A stretch of 64,000 bases of DNA from Cryptomeria japonica (taxonomy: Eukaryota > Streptophyta > Pinopsida > Cupressales > Cupressaceae), in the NCBI RefSeq assembly GCF_030272615.1, contig NC_081406.1:479224900-479288899 (forward strand), read 5' to 3'. Numbering within the stretch: the stretch's first letter is position 1; each line of letters starts with the position of its first letter. The notes beneath the pieces are model-generated. The model was not told where the DNA came from. It did no database searches and was given only the letters and a program-made list of their open reading frames with translations. Below, in pieces: positions 10,978 to 23,704 of this stretch. Position numbers and translations under genes: made by a program.

Positions 10978-13551
10978 CTATCGAGGAGGCCCATCCCTTG
11001 ATCTGAAAGGTTTTCATTGTTGGTTTTGTTGCTGACCTTGTTGTTGATTATATTGTTGGTATTGCGGCTGTTGAATAACATTGCTTGCTTGTGTCTGATT
11101 TTGTTGCATAGCTGACATATTAGGAGCACTCAATTTCTTTATCATGAACTTGGGTTGATTTGCATTCACTGCTCTTGCGTTGACAACTCCATTATTAGTG
11201 GCATTCTTGTTTTTGTACCAAAATCTATTTTTGTCCCCTGAATTGTTTGTGTTGTCACTGTCTTTGTTGAGCTTAATGAGTCCCTTAGCTACAAGAGAAT
11301 TTTCAATGTTCACCCCTTTATTAATGAGCTTCTCAATGGTACTAGGACTTTTTAGTTTGAGCTCATACATCATTTCTGGGACCAAATTTTGAATAAATAA
11401 GTTCACTTGTTGTTCTTTAGGTATATCTAGGGAAGAACAACTATACAAGCTTCGCCATCTTTGTAAGAAAGTCACTAATGGTTCACCTTGATTTTGCTTT
11501 GTGTTGCATAAATTTGACATGGTCACTTCATTGTTAATGTTGAATACGAAGTGGGATATAAACTTTTGAGCCAATTCCGGCCATGTCTTTATGTTCCCTG
11601 GCAAATGCAAATACCAATCCATGGCTTGTCCTGTGAGACTTCGTGTGAATAAGCGCATCAAATATGTTTCCTCATAGCTCACTTCAGTACATGCTATGAA
11701 AAATGCTTGAATATGGTCTTTTGGATTGCCTTTCCCTTTATATTTCTCAAAATTAGGTGCCTCAAAATGCTTAGGAAAGGGAGGCAAGTACAAGCTCTTG
11801 TCAAATGGATTAGGACATAAATCTTGATCTGTGTATAATTTCTTTGTCCCTTTGGTTTGCAATGCATCGATTTGTCATTGAAATGTCTCAAGCTATTGTG
11901 CAATTGTGTCAGATAGCAAAGATTTTGGAAGTTCATCATTCATTCTTGGGTGTACTCTTTGTCGATACATCGTGCTCTCCATTGGCTGTTGATGCTCTAA
12001 AATTGTTGTCTTTGGTGTCTCTGGCATATAAAGTTCTTGATACAGCACTTGTTGTTGTGGTTGTGCCATGCCTTGACATTGATCCTTTTGCTATGCTTCT
12101 TGTGATGGGATAATCATTTGTAGCCTTGGTTGATATTGCAATTGAGGGTGTTGTTGATATTGCATGGACATCAGTTGTGGTTGTGATGTATGATAACTTA
12201 TTTTTCCTAGCACATATTGAGGCACATGTTGCTGTTGATGTTGACGAATCGGAATTTGCTGACTTTGTGCCAATTGTTGTTGTCCTGATGTAAATCCCAT
12301 CATTTGCAAAAAACTTTGTTTGGGAGGTTTCTATTGTTTCTCCTTTAGATGGGGTATGGCACTTGCATTGACTTGATGTGTTGTTTGTCCAATCCATTGT
12401 GGTGGTTGCAAGTTTGAATTGACTTGTAATGGTGCAGAAGACACTGCAACTTGTTGTTGAATGCGATATTGTTGTTGTTGTGCATTGCTTGTTTGTGCAT
12501 TTGATTGTGTCTTTTTTGCATTCCTCAATTGTTGCAACACTTGTTGTTGGTGCACACCACTATTTGTGGCTCTTTGTGTTGCCACTATCGAAGGATCTGT
12601 CACAATATTTTGCATAACGGGTACTTGAGTATTTGGCAACCGTATTGAACTTGATGGGACATATGAAATTTGTTGCATTGTAGAATTGTTTTGAACATTT
12701 GTAAGATCAGGCATTCCAGTCGTAAAGCTTTCTTGCATCTTAGATTTAGATCCACTTTGAGGTATTCAAGGAATCAGTTCTTGTTGAGGGACACCTGTCA
12801 ACATTTGTGTGGCCATCATTTGATCTTGTGTTAAAGGTGTTGCTTTAAACAATGGATTGTTTATTGTTTTGAATGTTGACTTTTGTGGAATAGTCACTGT
12901 CAAAGTTTGTGAAGCACGCTTACTCAACAACATGTGTTGAGGTTCTTGTTGCACATTTTCTTCATTTGGATGTGGAGAGAAACTTAACAGATCACCGCCT
13001 TGTTGTTTTTGCACATTAGTTTCCTCATTTGAGGAGGTCACATTACTCATCATATCAAGATATTTTTGTGGAAACATCTTAAAGACCTTGTTCAAGAATT
13101 TATCCATCTTTTTTGTCAACTTCAGATCTTTAAGGAGGATATCAACATCATCGAAAGCATCGGAATCTGATGAAGAATCTGGTAAAACATTTGGATTTAT
13201 TTCTTGTTGAATCCCTTGATCTGAACCAAATCCTTGTGAAAGAGTTTGTTCCTCATGTAATGTTTGAGTTTGAATTTCATGTTGAAGGTTCAGTTGATTC
13301 CAGTCAAAAGGTGCATTTTCCCTTGGCATTGGTGGAACACTCCTATATCCTGGTTTCATGGGTACAAACACTAGCTCATATAATGGAGGTGGTCCAAGTT
13401 GAACCATTCCATATTGTGGTAATGATGTGTTTGATGAACCTTCAATTTGTAATGTTTGACTAGGTTGAAATAGTGAGTTTGATACGTTGTCAATGGGTTG
13501 ATATGTTGGTTCGCCCATCTTCTTAGATTTTGACCTTGTCTCAACAGGCAT
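10978..13551 (-). pseudogene. G1 gag
   Basis: The likely start is ATG 13551 (MPVETRSKSKKMGEP). The first 500 or so residues are Gln/Asn/Pro-rich and look disordered. The recognisable capsid domain lies at about 11800-11350: GKGNPKDHIQAFF, RLFTRSLTGQAMDWYLHLP and TWPELAQKFISHF match the retrotransposon gag family. A Gln/Asn-rich tail follows. Stops in register: TGA 12766, TAG 12331, TAG 12091, TAG 11893, TGA 11875 and TGA 11014. I see no frameshift, so gag and pol were one reading frame. This is the structural protein of the virus-like particle. Confidence 0.85.
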
Positions 13552-15347
13552 GTCACTATGCAAATGCAATATTTTTGGGATTTTTTTTAATTTTAAAAGG
13601 ATGATGTATGATATGCAACTAAATGCAACCTAAATAGATGAAAATGCAATCTATGGCAAGAATGCAACCTATGTTTTTGCTGTTTTTCAAAATTTGGACA
13701 AACTTTTTGGAATGCAAACCTAAAGACTCAACCTTGGGAAGTTGAAATGAAGCCAAGACCTTAAAGGACAAAGGACCAAATGACAATAGGACAAATTGAC
13801 AATGTCTCACCTATATGCTTGGATACTAAGCTAGGTTTGACAAAAATGATATTAATGAAAGGACAAATTTTAGACAAGGTCAAGACTCCCTAACAACAAC
13901 TTATGGTATCATCCAAAGTTTTGATTTTTCAAGTTTGACAAACCAAATTTTTGAGACTAAATGCAAGAAGGCAATGATTATGACAATGACTTAGGATATG
14001 ACATGAAAATGATCTAAGGATATGATATGACAAGATGAAGCCAAGACAAGATGACAATACAATGATAAGGATATGCGAAGACCAATGACTTGGAATATGC
14101 AAAATGCAACCTAGGCAAGACCTAATTTTAGCATGACAAGGATAATGCACGAATGTCACCTAAATGGAAATCTAGCTTGGATATGACAATGAAATGCAAA
14201 ATTAGGGAAATTATTTTGAATCTAAGTTCAAAATGAGGACGCTTGCAATGAAAAGGACTAAAATGAAGGGAGATGACAATATGCCCTAGGACCTAAGTTG
14301 GACTATGCAAAACCTAGCCTAAAGTGACATGAATTTTGAAAAAAAGATATTCAATGTTTTGACAAGCCATGTTCAAATGTTGGATGAATACTTGGACAAA
14401 TTTGGACTTTTGTTTGGATTTTGTTTTGAATTGAAGGTTGTTGATTTTGAAAACCCAAGTTGATTATGAGCACTTTTGAAAGTTTGTTTTTTATTTAACC
14501 TTTGACAATCATGGAAGACAAAATGTTTGTTTGACTTTGACTCAAGACAATCAAGCACATTCACAACAAATCTTATGGCTGGCAAGGGCAATATCTGTTG
14601 AATCTTCTAACCATAAAATACAACACTCAGCTAGATAGCTAGACGCTTGGTAGCACTAGCTCCCCCTTACAGTGCACTCACTTCTCGGGCATACCAAGCT
14701 TCGAGTTCAAGGGGAATCACTTCCCAAGAACTTGCTATCTCTAACTAAGGAGTAAATGAGAGGTGTCTTCTGCATGTGCATATCACAACGCCTGAGCCAA
14801 TAGATAGAAGTATTTTGGCATCTAAAAACAAAAGATTCTAGTAAGGGCATCCGTTCGGGTGGGTATTGATCCAGCAAATAAATCATCGCAATACCATTCT
14901 AGCACCCGTTGTCTACAACTTTCGTTGCATCCACAGTTATTTAGAGTGGTTCAGAAGAGCTTGGCTTTAGCCCGTCACCACTTTGGGTCGTTCCCTCTCA
15001 CCAATGCCTATGCGAAGTGCCAGGTAAATCGGGAGGCAGGCCCAATTCTAAGGGTTAAAACATGCAATCAAATTAAAAACAGACAAAGCATGCATGGTGT
15101 TCATTAACCTTTAAGAAATGAAATGTGCAACTACTTTAAAAATCGCAAGCAAGATGTTTTAATGAGAGCCTTTGACTGCATCCTGCATAAGATTCATTAG
15201 TAGTTGCATTTTTAGTCTTCATCACACGTAACGCCAAGATGCTGCATAGAGAATTAGTACCAAAGAAAAACTAGAATGCAAGAAACAGAATGAAAACAAT
15301 CAAATTTGCAAGTAAAAACAACTGATTTCACCTCTATTTCTAGCCTT
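13552..15347 (-). other. G1 5' leader and inner end of the 5' LTR, boundary not found
   Basis: No gene. Bases 13570-14590 are low-complexity, rich in ATGCAACC and GACAATGA phrases. The PBS and the inner LTR edge must lie between here and about 15890, because the window shows only the outer 692 bases of the other LTR. I could not identify a primer site with confidence. Confidence 0.5.
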
Positions 15348-15348
15348 G

Positions 15349-15463
15349 CACAGGCGCAGAATGCCTCAACACAGGTGCAAAATTATTAACACGGGCACAA
15401 AAATCTTTGACATAGGCACATAAAACTCAAACACAGGCGCAGAAAACTTCAACATAGGTGCAG
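15349..15463. repeat. 21-bp-period motif array, six units
   Basis: Copies of cacaggcgca or one-to-two-base variants start at 15349, 15370, 15390, 15411, 15432 and 15453, with flanks of loosely similar A-rich sequence. The motif matches the array at 1239-1347 in the same element. Confidence 0.8.
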
Positions 15464-15895
15464 AAGTGTCCAGAGAGCTCCGAGTCGCCTTGTTTCCTGA
15501 GTTTTTCACCTACAAACAGCTCAAAAGCACTCAAAACATGGTTAAGGGGTTAGTTCACGTCAAGTTCACTAGAAAATGTAGATCAAGAAATTGAAAATCA
15601 TCAAAACAATAGCAATTAGGACAACCACAAAACCTAAAACTGCTATGAAAGCAATCCTAATCCAATCAATGAAGACATAAAGACAAGATATTCAAATCAA
15701 ATGAAATCAAAGCAAACTGACGTAGATATCTCCTTCATGTGGCTCCATTGTTCTTCTTTCACCTTCAAATTTGATTTGGATCTCACCTACAAGTGCAAAA
15801 TGCAAGTGGAAAGCAAGTTGTTGAGAGATGAAAATCGCAGCATAAGGTTACTCGAAAATGTGATTGATTCCCCTTTCATTAAAGAAAATCATCCA

Positions 15896-15903
15896 ATTTA
15901 TAG
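15896..15903 (-). promoter_or_regulatory. Putative TATA box of the G1 5' LTR
   Basis: Minus strand CTATAAAT, about 1.17 kb inside the LTR from its start at 17072, a sensible U3 length for a Tat LTR. Transcription would start about 30 bases further left and run toward gag. Confidence 0.4.
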
Positions 15904-16380
15904 ACAAATTGGAGAGAGGACAAGATTAGCATGAAGAGATTTGAAAGGAAATTCAAATCAAGAATGGAAAAATTATGACAAATGTGTGACACTTTCTATG
16001 CAAGGTGTATGACAAATTATGCACAAATTATGACAAGTTGCTATGCAAGATGTATGACAAATTATGAGAAGATTGAAATGCCATTCCCATGATAAAAGGG
16101 AAGAGAGAAAATAGCCTCCATGATTGCAACAAATGGAAGCATAAACATAGGAGAAAATGAAGGAATGAAATTAGGGGAATTATTAGAAAAATTAAAGAAA
16201 ATAGGAGAAATAGAAATTAGGAATTGGGAGAAATTAGCAAACTAGAAAATTGAGGAAAAAGAGGAAATAGAAATTAGGTGAATTAATTAATAGGTTTTCA
16301 TCCATTAATTAATTCATGAAAGAGACCTAGGACTAAATAAATAGATTTATTCAACCCACAAAGAAGAAGAAAAGGATTAA

Positions 16381-17072
16381 ATGAACAAATCATAAAACCC
16401 TAGAAATAAGAGGACAAGGAATTAGGTCAAGACAACAAGAAATTAATGTAGGTTCGATCATGATTCTAATTGACAAAGGACCAATGTTGATAAATGATTG
16501 AGATTGGTTGACAAAAATCAATGACAAATTGACCAAGATTGACAAGGAGATCAAATTAATAGGTGCCAATTGATGAGGAACAATGACTAATCGATCCAAA
16601 TTGACATGATTGAAAAGGACAAGGATCAATGACGAATCGATCACAAAATGACAAGATTGACAATGACAAGGATCGATGATGAATCAATCGCAAAATGATG
16701 AGATTGACAAGTTGATAATCGCAAATGATTACTAACAAGCTAAAGATGATTGAAAGATTGACAAGAGGACAAAACCCTAATTCTATCATTGATTAGGATT
16801 GACAATGTCCAAAATGATGATAAATGAGCACGCACCATGATGCGACAGTATAAAATCGACCAAAATAATGACTGAAGATTGCTATCAACAAGACCTAATT
16901 CGAAAGCAATAAAAATGTGGAATGCAGAAGAAGGACTCGAAGCTCACAAATGATAAAGACCAAGTGCGCAACATAGAAGAAATGTTAATGCGACACAAGA
17001 ACCCTAAAATAAGGCAATGCGCAAATGTTAAAGTATGACTCCACAAGCGTTGACCATTTTTAGACGTCTACA
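16381..17072 (-). repeat. 5' LTR of G1, part matched to the other LTR
   Basis: Aligns without gaps to 1-692. The outer edge (TGTAGACGTC on the minus strand) is at 17072, next to Copia pol sequence. The LTR continues left of 16381 to at least the TATA-like box at 15896. Confidence 0.92.
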
Positions 17073-17847
17073 CTTAGAAAATTGGTATGGAAAATTCTAA
17101 ACCGATTGGTAGCCCTATGGTTACAAGTGAGAAATTGACAAAGAAAGATGTATCTGCTCCGATAAATCCTACAAGGTACAAATCTATGATTGGAAGTTTG
17201 TTATATCTGAATCATACTAGACCGGATATAATGAACGTTGTTTGTATTGTATCAAGCTATTAGAGTGATCCTAGAGAGAATCATGAGTGTGCGGTGAAAA
17301 GGATTTTTCAAGTATTTGCAAGGAACAACTAAGTATGGTTTGTGCTCCTAAAGATGATGACTTTACACCATGTGCATATATAGATGTTGATTGGGATGGA
17401 GATGTTGATGACCAAAAGATCACATCCGGTGGAGCTTTCTTTCTTAGAAAGAAACTTGTTTCGCAGATCAATAAGAAGCAATCATGTACTTCTTTATCTA
17501 CTACTAAATCTGAGTATGTTGTTGCTACTACTAACTGTACATAAGTTTTATGGATGAAGCAAATGTTGAAGGATATAAGGGTTGATTGTAATTAACCGAT
17601 AGTTATTCACTATGATAACTTTAATGCTATTGATATATCAAAGAATCCAGTATTTCATTCTAAGACTAAGCACATTTCTATCAAGTATAACTTTCTAAAG
17701 GAGAAGGTGGAAGAAAATGAAGTCAGGCTAGTTTATGTGAACACTAAAGAGCAGATTCAGATATCTTCACTAAACCTTTTTGTAAGGAATCATTTGAGTA
17801 CTTTAGAGATAGATTGGGAGATTTTGCCCCTCCAGTAGAGACTTGAG
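17073..17847 (+). pseudogene. Ty1/Copia pol remnant, reverse transcriptase end and RNase H
   Basis: Starting at the G1 junction the plus strand reads KIGMENSKPIGSPM, then RYKSMIGSLLYLNHTRPDIM, the end of a Copia RT. RNase H follows with YIDVDWDGDVDDQKITSGGAFF, KKQSCTSLSTTKSEYV and, with damage, the tail to about 17847. There is an in-frame TAG (after IVSSY) and a frameshift near 17290. The 5' two-thirds of this element must lie left of the window, beyond G1. It resembles element D closely in this region and probably belongs to a related family. Confidence 0.88.
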
Positions 17848-18213
17848 TGATGTTGATTGGAATTAGTTCGATATGAATTTATCAAGTTCTATCATTCATT
17901 CTAGATTTATGTGTTGATGCTACTACTCAAGGGGAGTAGTCAGTTGTGTGGTTTAGAGGTTTTATGATTTCTCTTTGATGTTTATGTTAGATTTCTGGCA
18001 TTGATGTCAAACAAGGAGAGATATATGTGAAAAATAGAGCTTTACTTTGGTATTATTCTCAAAGGGAGTTTGGTTTTTGATTCAGAACTTCATTGTCATA
18101 TCTTCTTAGAGTGTTTGTTGGTTGTCTTCCATTGGGGGAGACTTGTTTGGAATTTTCTTGGCATTTGGATGTTTTTCACATCTAGTGTTGCCATCAATGC
18201 CAAAGGGGGAGAT
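17848..18213 (+). other. Copia remnant 3' untranslated region with polypurine tract
   Basis: Ends in gccaaagggggaga directly before the LTR start TGTTGGC at 18214. Two earlier purine runs occur near 17930 (caaggggagta) and 18005-18025 (caaggagag). The final tract is identical to those of elements A, B and C. Confidence 0.8.
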
Positions 18214-19417
18214 TGTTGGCAATTTGGAGGAATTGATTATGTATTGCATTGATGTCAACACTAGCTATTTGTTGTCTACCGACTTCTGGTAGAGTGGTTG
18301 GATTATAATATTGATCTGGAGACCATCTCTGGTATTCTCTGATTTGGTATCGCTTGTGGTATTGGCTTGGATTGGTTATTCATGTGTTCCTGATGGGTAT
18401 CACATTCAGTTGGTTTGGGATTTGATGATTTGGATGCTATCATTTGTTATAGTAAGCCTTTTGGTCACCGATAAGGGTTTTACCGACAACTCTTTGATGA
18501 AGATCTTTTGATGAATCCAATAAGTGGTGTTGGTGCGACTTCTAGAAGGTTATCAAGATGCTAATGTTTATCTTGTTTGTGTTCCAGTTGATTGGTGGTG
18601 TTTGCATTTAGGACCGGACCTATTATATCTTGGTATTATTCTGCTAGGTTATGGACCCATTTGTGTAATGTGTTGGTTGATTCTCCCGATGTGTCACCAG
18701 TTGGATTTATTGTTTGGATTATGTTGTTTCGGTCCTAGGCTGACTTGGTTTATCATTGGTTTGCAAGATTATGTAACAGATCTATTGTATTATCTTTTAG
18801 GTGGCCGACCTAATTGTTTAGGTCCCTAGTTGGTATAAATATGATGTAAGATCTCTTTGTAGATCACAGGTTTATGCATAGAGGATTGTCTATGTGAGAA
18901 CAATGTTGTATTCATATGTAGAGGTTTTTGTCGATCATATGTGATCGAATTGGGTTTGTGAAAGAGGTTTAAAACCTCCAATATTGAGCTTAACCAGAAC
19001 TATACTCAGGCATAGGAGATGATATTCTTCCAGTTCACTCATCTTTCCAAATTATATTCTGGATTTCTTTGTAGTTAGTGAGGCTCCTTTTGTGATGAGA
19101 AATGTGCCTTCCTGCATGTGCAGGCCCCTCTTATTGTAATCACATACTTATTGCAGAAGTATTATCTAACTGTGGGTAGGCTTCCCACCATGGTTTTTCC
19201 CTTTACTGGGTTTTCCACGTACAAATCTTGGTGTCATGTGTTATAGATGATTGGTTAATTATTCTATAATTTATTTTTATGCTTAATTGTTACATCTTCT
19301 ATTTCGGTATTTGGTTTATGCATTCTGGTAGAAGGTTTTGTGAACTTAAAGTTGTATAATATGTTGACAACTTATTCACCCCCCTCCCCTCTCAGTTGTC
19401 CACCAGTTATCCTAACA
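18214..19417 (+). repeat. 3' LTR of the Copia remnant
   Basis: Starts TGTTGGCAATTT after the polypurine tract and ends CCTAACA, with the C-rich run (about 19378-19390) that marks the 3' end of all Copia-type LTRs in this window. No second copy is in view, so the right edge is by comparison with element C, which also ends CCTAACA. Confidence 0.72.
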
Positions 19418-22296
19418 CACCCATGATGGTGTAAATGCAAGACTTGTTGGATTGTACAAGAGAAACCACAAACATGACATAGCATAAAAACTATGCCCTA
19501 ATGTACACCAACCTAGACGTACCAAGATATAGGATGATCAAGGTAGCCATGAATAGGTATAGTCCTAGAATAAAAAATAAAATCAAAGTGAAAAGCTCAT
19601 TCAATCAAATGACTACTTTGGAAAACAAACATGTCTTGCCAAGAGTAGGACATGGATTTGGATAGGCTACCAGACATGGAAAGGATGCATCCTGATGGGC
19701 ATGATTTATTGGATAAATTGATGGGAGGAAATAGATTAAGATAACTGGGAGAGACACTAGTCAAGAGGATCTCTTCTTGGATTTGGTTAGCACTTTGTGG
19801 ATATGTATTTGGATTACACACAAGTCAAGATAAGCTTAGTTTTATGGGGATAATAAATGGATCAGATAATATGGGCGAGAGATTAATGACTAAATATGAT
19901 AGTATTAGATTGGATACGATGGGATTGGATTGTGGATATAGTATAAATGAAAATGGAGAACCAAGGCTTGGTAAAAGGATGGAATGGATGGAGAGTTTGC
20001 TTGGACAGGATATGGAGGGATTAAGGAGATGGAGGACTAAAGGATAGGGGATATGAGGATGGAGACTCTAGGACTATTTTTTAAAGAAGTAAAATGCTCC
20101 ACACTAGAGGTTGTGTAATTAAGGATGGTGGATAAAGATGTATGAGATTGAAGGATAATATGGAATGGATATGGAATGAGGAGGAATTTTAGGCTTGCAT
20201 TTTCCAAAGCATGCATGGATATTATTTTTTCTCTAACATGATCAAGATAAAAGATAGGAGGGATGGGTTTAGATAGGATGAAGAATATGAGATGGAAGAT
20301 ATGGATAGGATAGTCAAGATTAAAGATAGGAAAGAAGGATGGACTTAGATAGGATACAAATAGAAGATAAGGGATATGGAGGATGTGGATGGTAGGATGG
20401 AATGTATGAAGCTTTCCCCCAAGTGTAGAGTGCAAGAGGATGAGGGGATTACATATGACTCTTGTTTACCAAGATTTCATCATGGTACTTACCCAAGGTT
20501 CCACAAGAAGTGATTTTCACCATTGGATGGATTTTTTCTCTTTAATTTTTTTTATTTTTTTTTTTTATTTTTTTTTCCTTTTTTAGAATAGTTTGGATGG
20601 ATAAGGATGAGGATAAGTAGGTTTGGAAGATAGTGGGTGTAAGAAAGGGAGATAGAGGGATAGCCAAATCATCTAGTTCCATTGATGGTATCCCTTGAAG
20701 ATTTATTATAATAGGCCAATACAATTCAAGGAATGCTCATAGATGTTGGTAGAAATGGATGGAAGATGAAGGGGGATAAGGATTTATTCAAAATATTGGA
20801 CTAAAGGAATGGGATTATTCAGAATGGATGTTGGCTAATGGATGGGGATGTTGGGAAGATCATCATTGGAACACCCCTTGAAGGGTGGTGGAGTTATAGA
20901 GGAGGGGGTTTTGAATTAGATGGAGGATCAAACATGTATTTTGGGAAATGAGGACCCAAACTATGAAGGGGATGATCGATGTGGGACGGTGGATTTTACG
21001 GAGGGCCTAGGATGGATTGTGAAGTACAAGATCTTTAGATGGAAGATTGGAGGACTTATGAGTGGATGAAGATTTTGGATTAGCAAGTTTGGATGTCAAT
21101 TTGGAATTTTATTTGAGGTGCATTTCTTCTATGAGTAGTTTTGGAATCCACATAGTTTTTGATTTTTTCTTTGTGGGCCTTTGCGGCCTTTTTCAAATTT
21201 TCTTCTTCTTTTGGATCATATTTCTCTTTTCTTGAGAATGTATTTTTGATGGGACATGTTGATCCTTGAATTATTTTGGATTTCTAGCTTTATGCATTTT
21301 AGGTTCGGCATCTAAATTGCTTCCAATAGCAATGGTATGGGTGCATCAGGATGGCCAACTTAGATATTCTATGGATGGTATGGTGGAGGGAGAGTCTAGT
21401 AAGGGATTCAAGGATGTGTCCCTTTGTTGATCTTTCTTAGGGATCATTTTAGGTGATGGAGTGGTGGATGAAGGGATTTAAGGACCCAAAATGGATGGAA
21501 GGGATGAAGGGTTTAGATTTTGAACATAATGACCCAAAATGGATGCGAATGAGGAAGGAATGGACTTTTGGACATAAGGGCCCAAAATGGATGTGGAAGA
21601 TGGGGGATGGTGTGATTTTGATTTATATAGAGGGATTTTGGATGTTGGAGGGATGGAAGATTTAGAAAAACCTTGAGTATGAGCTTTGTATCCAATACGA
21701 TATGAATGATCATTTTCTTTGACTTTAAGGGGTTCCAAAATTCCTTGTTCATGGAGGCCTAACCCTTTTCCTTGATAATTAATTTTTTCACAAATTATTT
21801 TTTTCCAATAGGATATTATTATTTTGGAAACAAGATGCGAGTCCATTTTGAGGGGTATGGGATGACAAATGGATTGTAAGTTATTAGAGGAAATCAGAGT
21901 GGATAAAGGTGGAAGAGCCAAGTTGATAGATATGGGAGTCATGAATAGCTTGGATAGGGATGATTATATCTTGTGTAGGATTAGAATCATGTGGGGAATT
22001 AGGAGGAATATTAGGATCTTGAGATAGATTGGGAGCATTGCATGGAGATGGAGGAATATTTTGATCTCAACTTGGGATGGGAAAATTTAGGGGAGTGCGA
22101 GGGATTATTGGATCTTGAGATAGAAGGGGATCATGCAATGGAATAGAGGGAATACTTTCATCTTGAAATATAATGGGATTATGGTGCAAGAGAACCTAAC
22201 TTTCCCTCAAGCCTCTATGAGGATAAATGTGAAAGTTTTGTGTTTTTAAGTGTAAAAGGTGTAAATAAGGTATTTTGAGACCATTTAGGTTGTAAT
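19418..22296. other. Old unclassified sequence, probably decayed Tat DNA
   Basis: No intact gene. Plus-strand purine bias (many ggatgg and agatgg words), a poly-T run at about 20540-20580, and a phrase at 20475-20505 similar to the G1 spacer. The minus-strand scrap at 21478-21942 supports a Tat origin. The sequence continues at 29843 after element A. Confidence 0.45.
21478..21942 (-). pseudogene. G-patch-like Tat pol linker fragment
   Basis: A 154-codon open stretch contains NYQGKGLGLHEQGILEPLKV, the glycine pattern typical of the protease-RT linker of some Tat elements and comparable in position to the G-patch of G1. It is followed by Ser/Pro-rich near-repeats (HHPPSSTSILGPYV, SIPSSFASILGHYV, NPSSLPSILGP). 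No RT is found to its left, so it is an isolated remnant. It could be a chance open frame, but the glycine motif argues against that. Confidence 0.5.
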
Positions 22297-23439
22297 TGAT
22301 GAATAATAATAGGGGGGGTGAATTAGTATACCCAACAACCTTACCAAACACTTAAGCAATTTTACTACAAATTGGTATAGCCCTTTAAACAACAAATTGG
22401 TGATACACAAACAAGCCAAATAGAAAATAAAGCATTCACTCACAATAGCACACTCACCATAACACAAGATACTTTTACGTGGAAACCCAAATGGGAAAAA
22501 CCATGGTGAGTAAAACTCACAAGTCTACTATCTACAGAATAGCAACCAGATCGGTTAAGGTTAGACCAATTAAGGCCTTACAATGTTCTTCACCAGAACA
22601 AATACTATTAGGAATCATGATTTCTATTAGGAGATAAGTCATGTTAAAGACTACCCTATTAAAGGATTTCAGATTCACAACTGTGAACCACCTTGTTAGA
22701 GGATTTAGAACAAGCTTAACTGAGCCTACCTGGTTAAGGTTTTTTGACTTGCCGAAGAGATTAGTAATTAAAAAGTAAATTATCTACAAAGTAGCACAAA
22801 ATTCTTAGTTAGATCCTTGATTGCTCTTTGTTAATGCATTGCAACATTACTTTAGTCTTCTATCCTTTGCATGTTCAATCTCTGTCACAAGATACCTTTT
22901 GCAAAAACCTAATCTTCTTACACAACACACTCAAAACCCTAGACATGATGTCCTCATATAGGAATCTAATTTCATGTCGGTTCAATGAGATTAGAATACA
23001 ATTTCCTAGGTACAGTACATCTAGACACAATTGTAACATGGCATAGAATCACCACATCGGTGTCGGTGGATGATAACTCATCAAACTTTACAAGTTTTCC
23101 GGTTAAAAAAACAAAGTATACCAATTACCGATTTACAAACAAAGACTGGTGAACTGGAACATAGTGTTCTGATATTAGAAAGATTGGCTGCCGCTTGGGG
23201 TCCTCATACCGATTGAGGTCCTCGTACCACTTGAGGTCCTCGATCATGCATTGACCGGTAAACTCCTTTTGCAAACATCGATAGTCTTCTACAAACAAAG
23301 ACTATGCATACATTGGCATATAATACCGATTTGAACAATACATCACATACTATCGGTTGAGAATAACTCATACAACAAATAAGTGTGTGTCCATCAATGA
23401 CAATCATAACTAAGTACAAATATCATCAAAATGCCAACA
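22297..23439 (-). repeat. 3' LTR of element A
   Basis: 1,143 bp. On the minus strand it starts TGTTGGCATTTTG at 23439 and ends TATTCATCA at 22297, with the C-run just before the end. Homologous throughout to 28698-29842 and more distantly to the LTRs of element B. Confidence 0.93.
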
Positions 23440-23456
23440 ATCTCCCCCTTTGGCAT
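23440..23456 (-). other. Polypurine tract of element A
   Basis: Minus strand gccaaagggggagat immediately precedes the LTR start. Another copy-like run (tggcaaagggggagtg, minus strand) lies near 23605-23630. Confidence 0.85.
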
Positions 23457-23704
23457 TGATGGCAACACTTAGGAAAATTCGACATCTAAGTGCTTACAAA
23501 ACAAAAATGATGCCATAATCAAAATTTCTTCCCCTAAGCATATACACTACTCCCTTTGCCAAAATTACAAGCATGTACTACTTCCATTTGCATAAAAATT
23601 TCATTCAACATCACTCCCCCTTTGCCAACAATGACAAAGTAATGCAAACATGCCGCAGAGATTTACCAAAATCATATTGCATAACATGAAAATAGAATAT
23701 ATGT

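Larger units (their letters stand above)
1..17072 (-). mobile_element. Ty3/Gypsy Tat-lineage LTR retrotransposon (element G1), left end outside the window
   Basis: The first 692 bases recur at 16381-17072 in the same orientation, and between them lies a Gypsy gag-PR-RT-RH-aRH-IN order on the minus strand. Tat affiliation is inferred from the second, archaeal-type RNase H after the usual RT/RNase H, the long gag, the G-patch-like linker and a plant-mobile-domain gene antisense between integrase and the 3' LTR. The element is inserted in a plus-strand Copia pol, whose reading resumes at 17073. The target duplication cannot be checked because the left end lies outside the window. All coding parts carry premature stops, so the copy is dead. 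Length exceeds 17 kb. Confidence 0.9.

Noticed and set aside
14640-14720. Possible PBS for G1 (TGGTATGCCCGAG on the minus strand)
   Set aside because: Does not match a tRNA 3' end I can name, and the inner LTR edge cannot be fixed from this window.
19597-20724. Short frames in the 19.4-22.3 kb region
   Set aside because: Low-complexity Ile/Ser/Pro-rich translations of purine-biased DNA without motifs, except the G-patch-like scrap reported separately.
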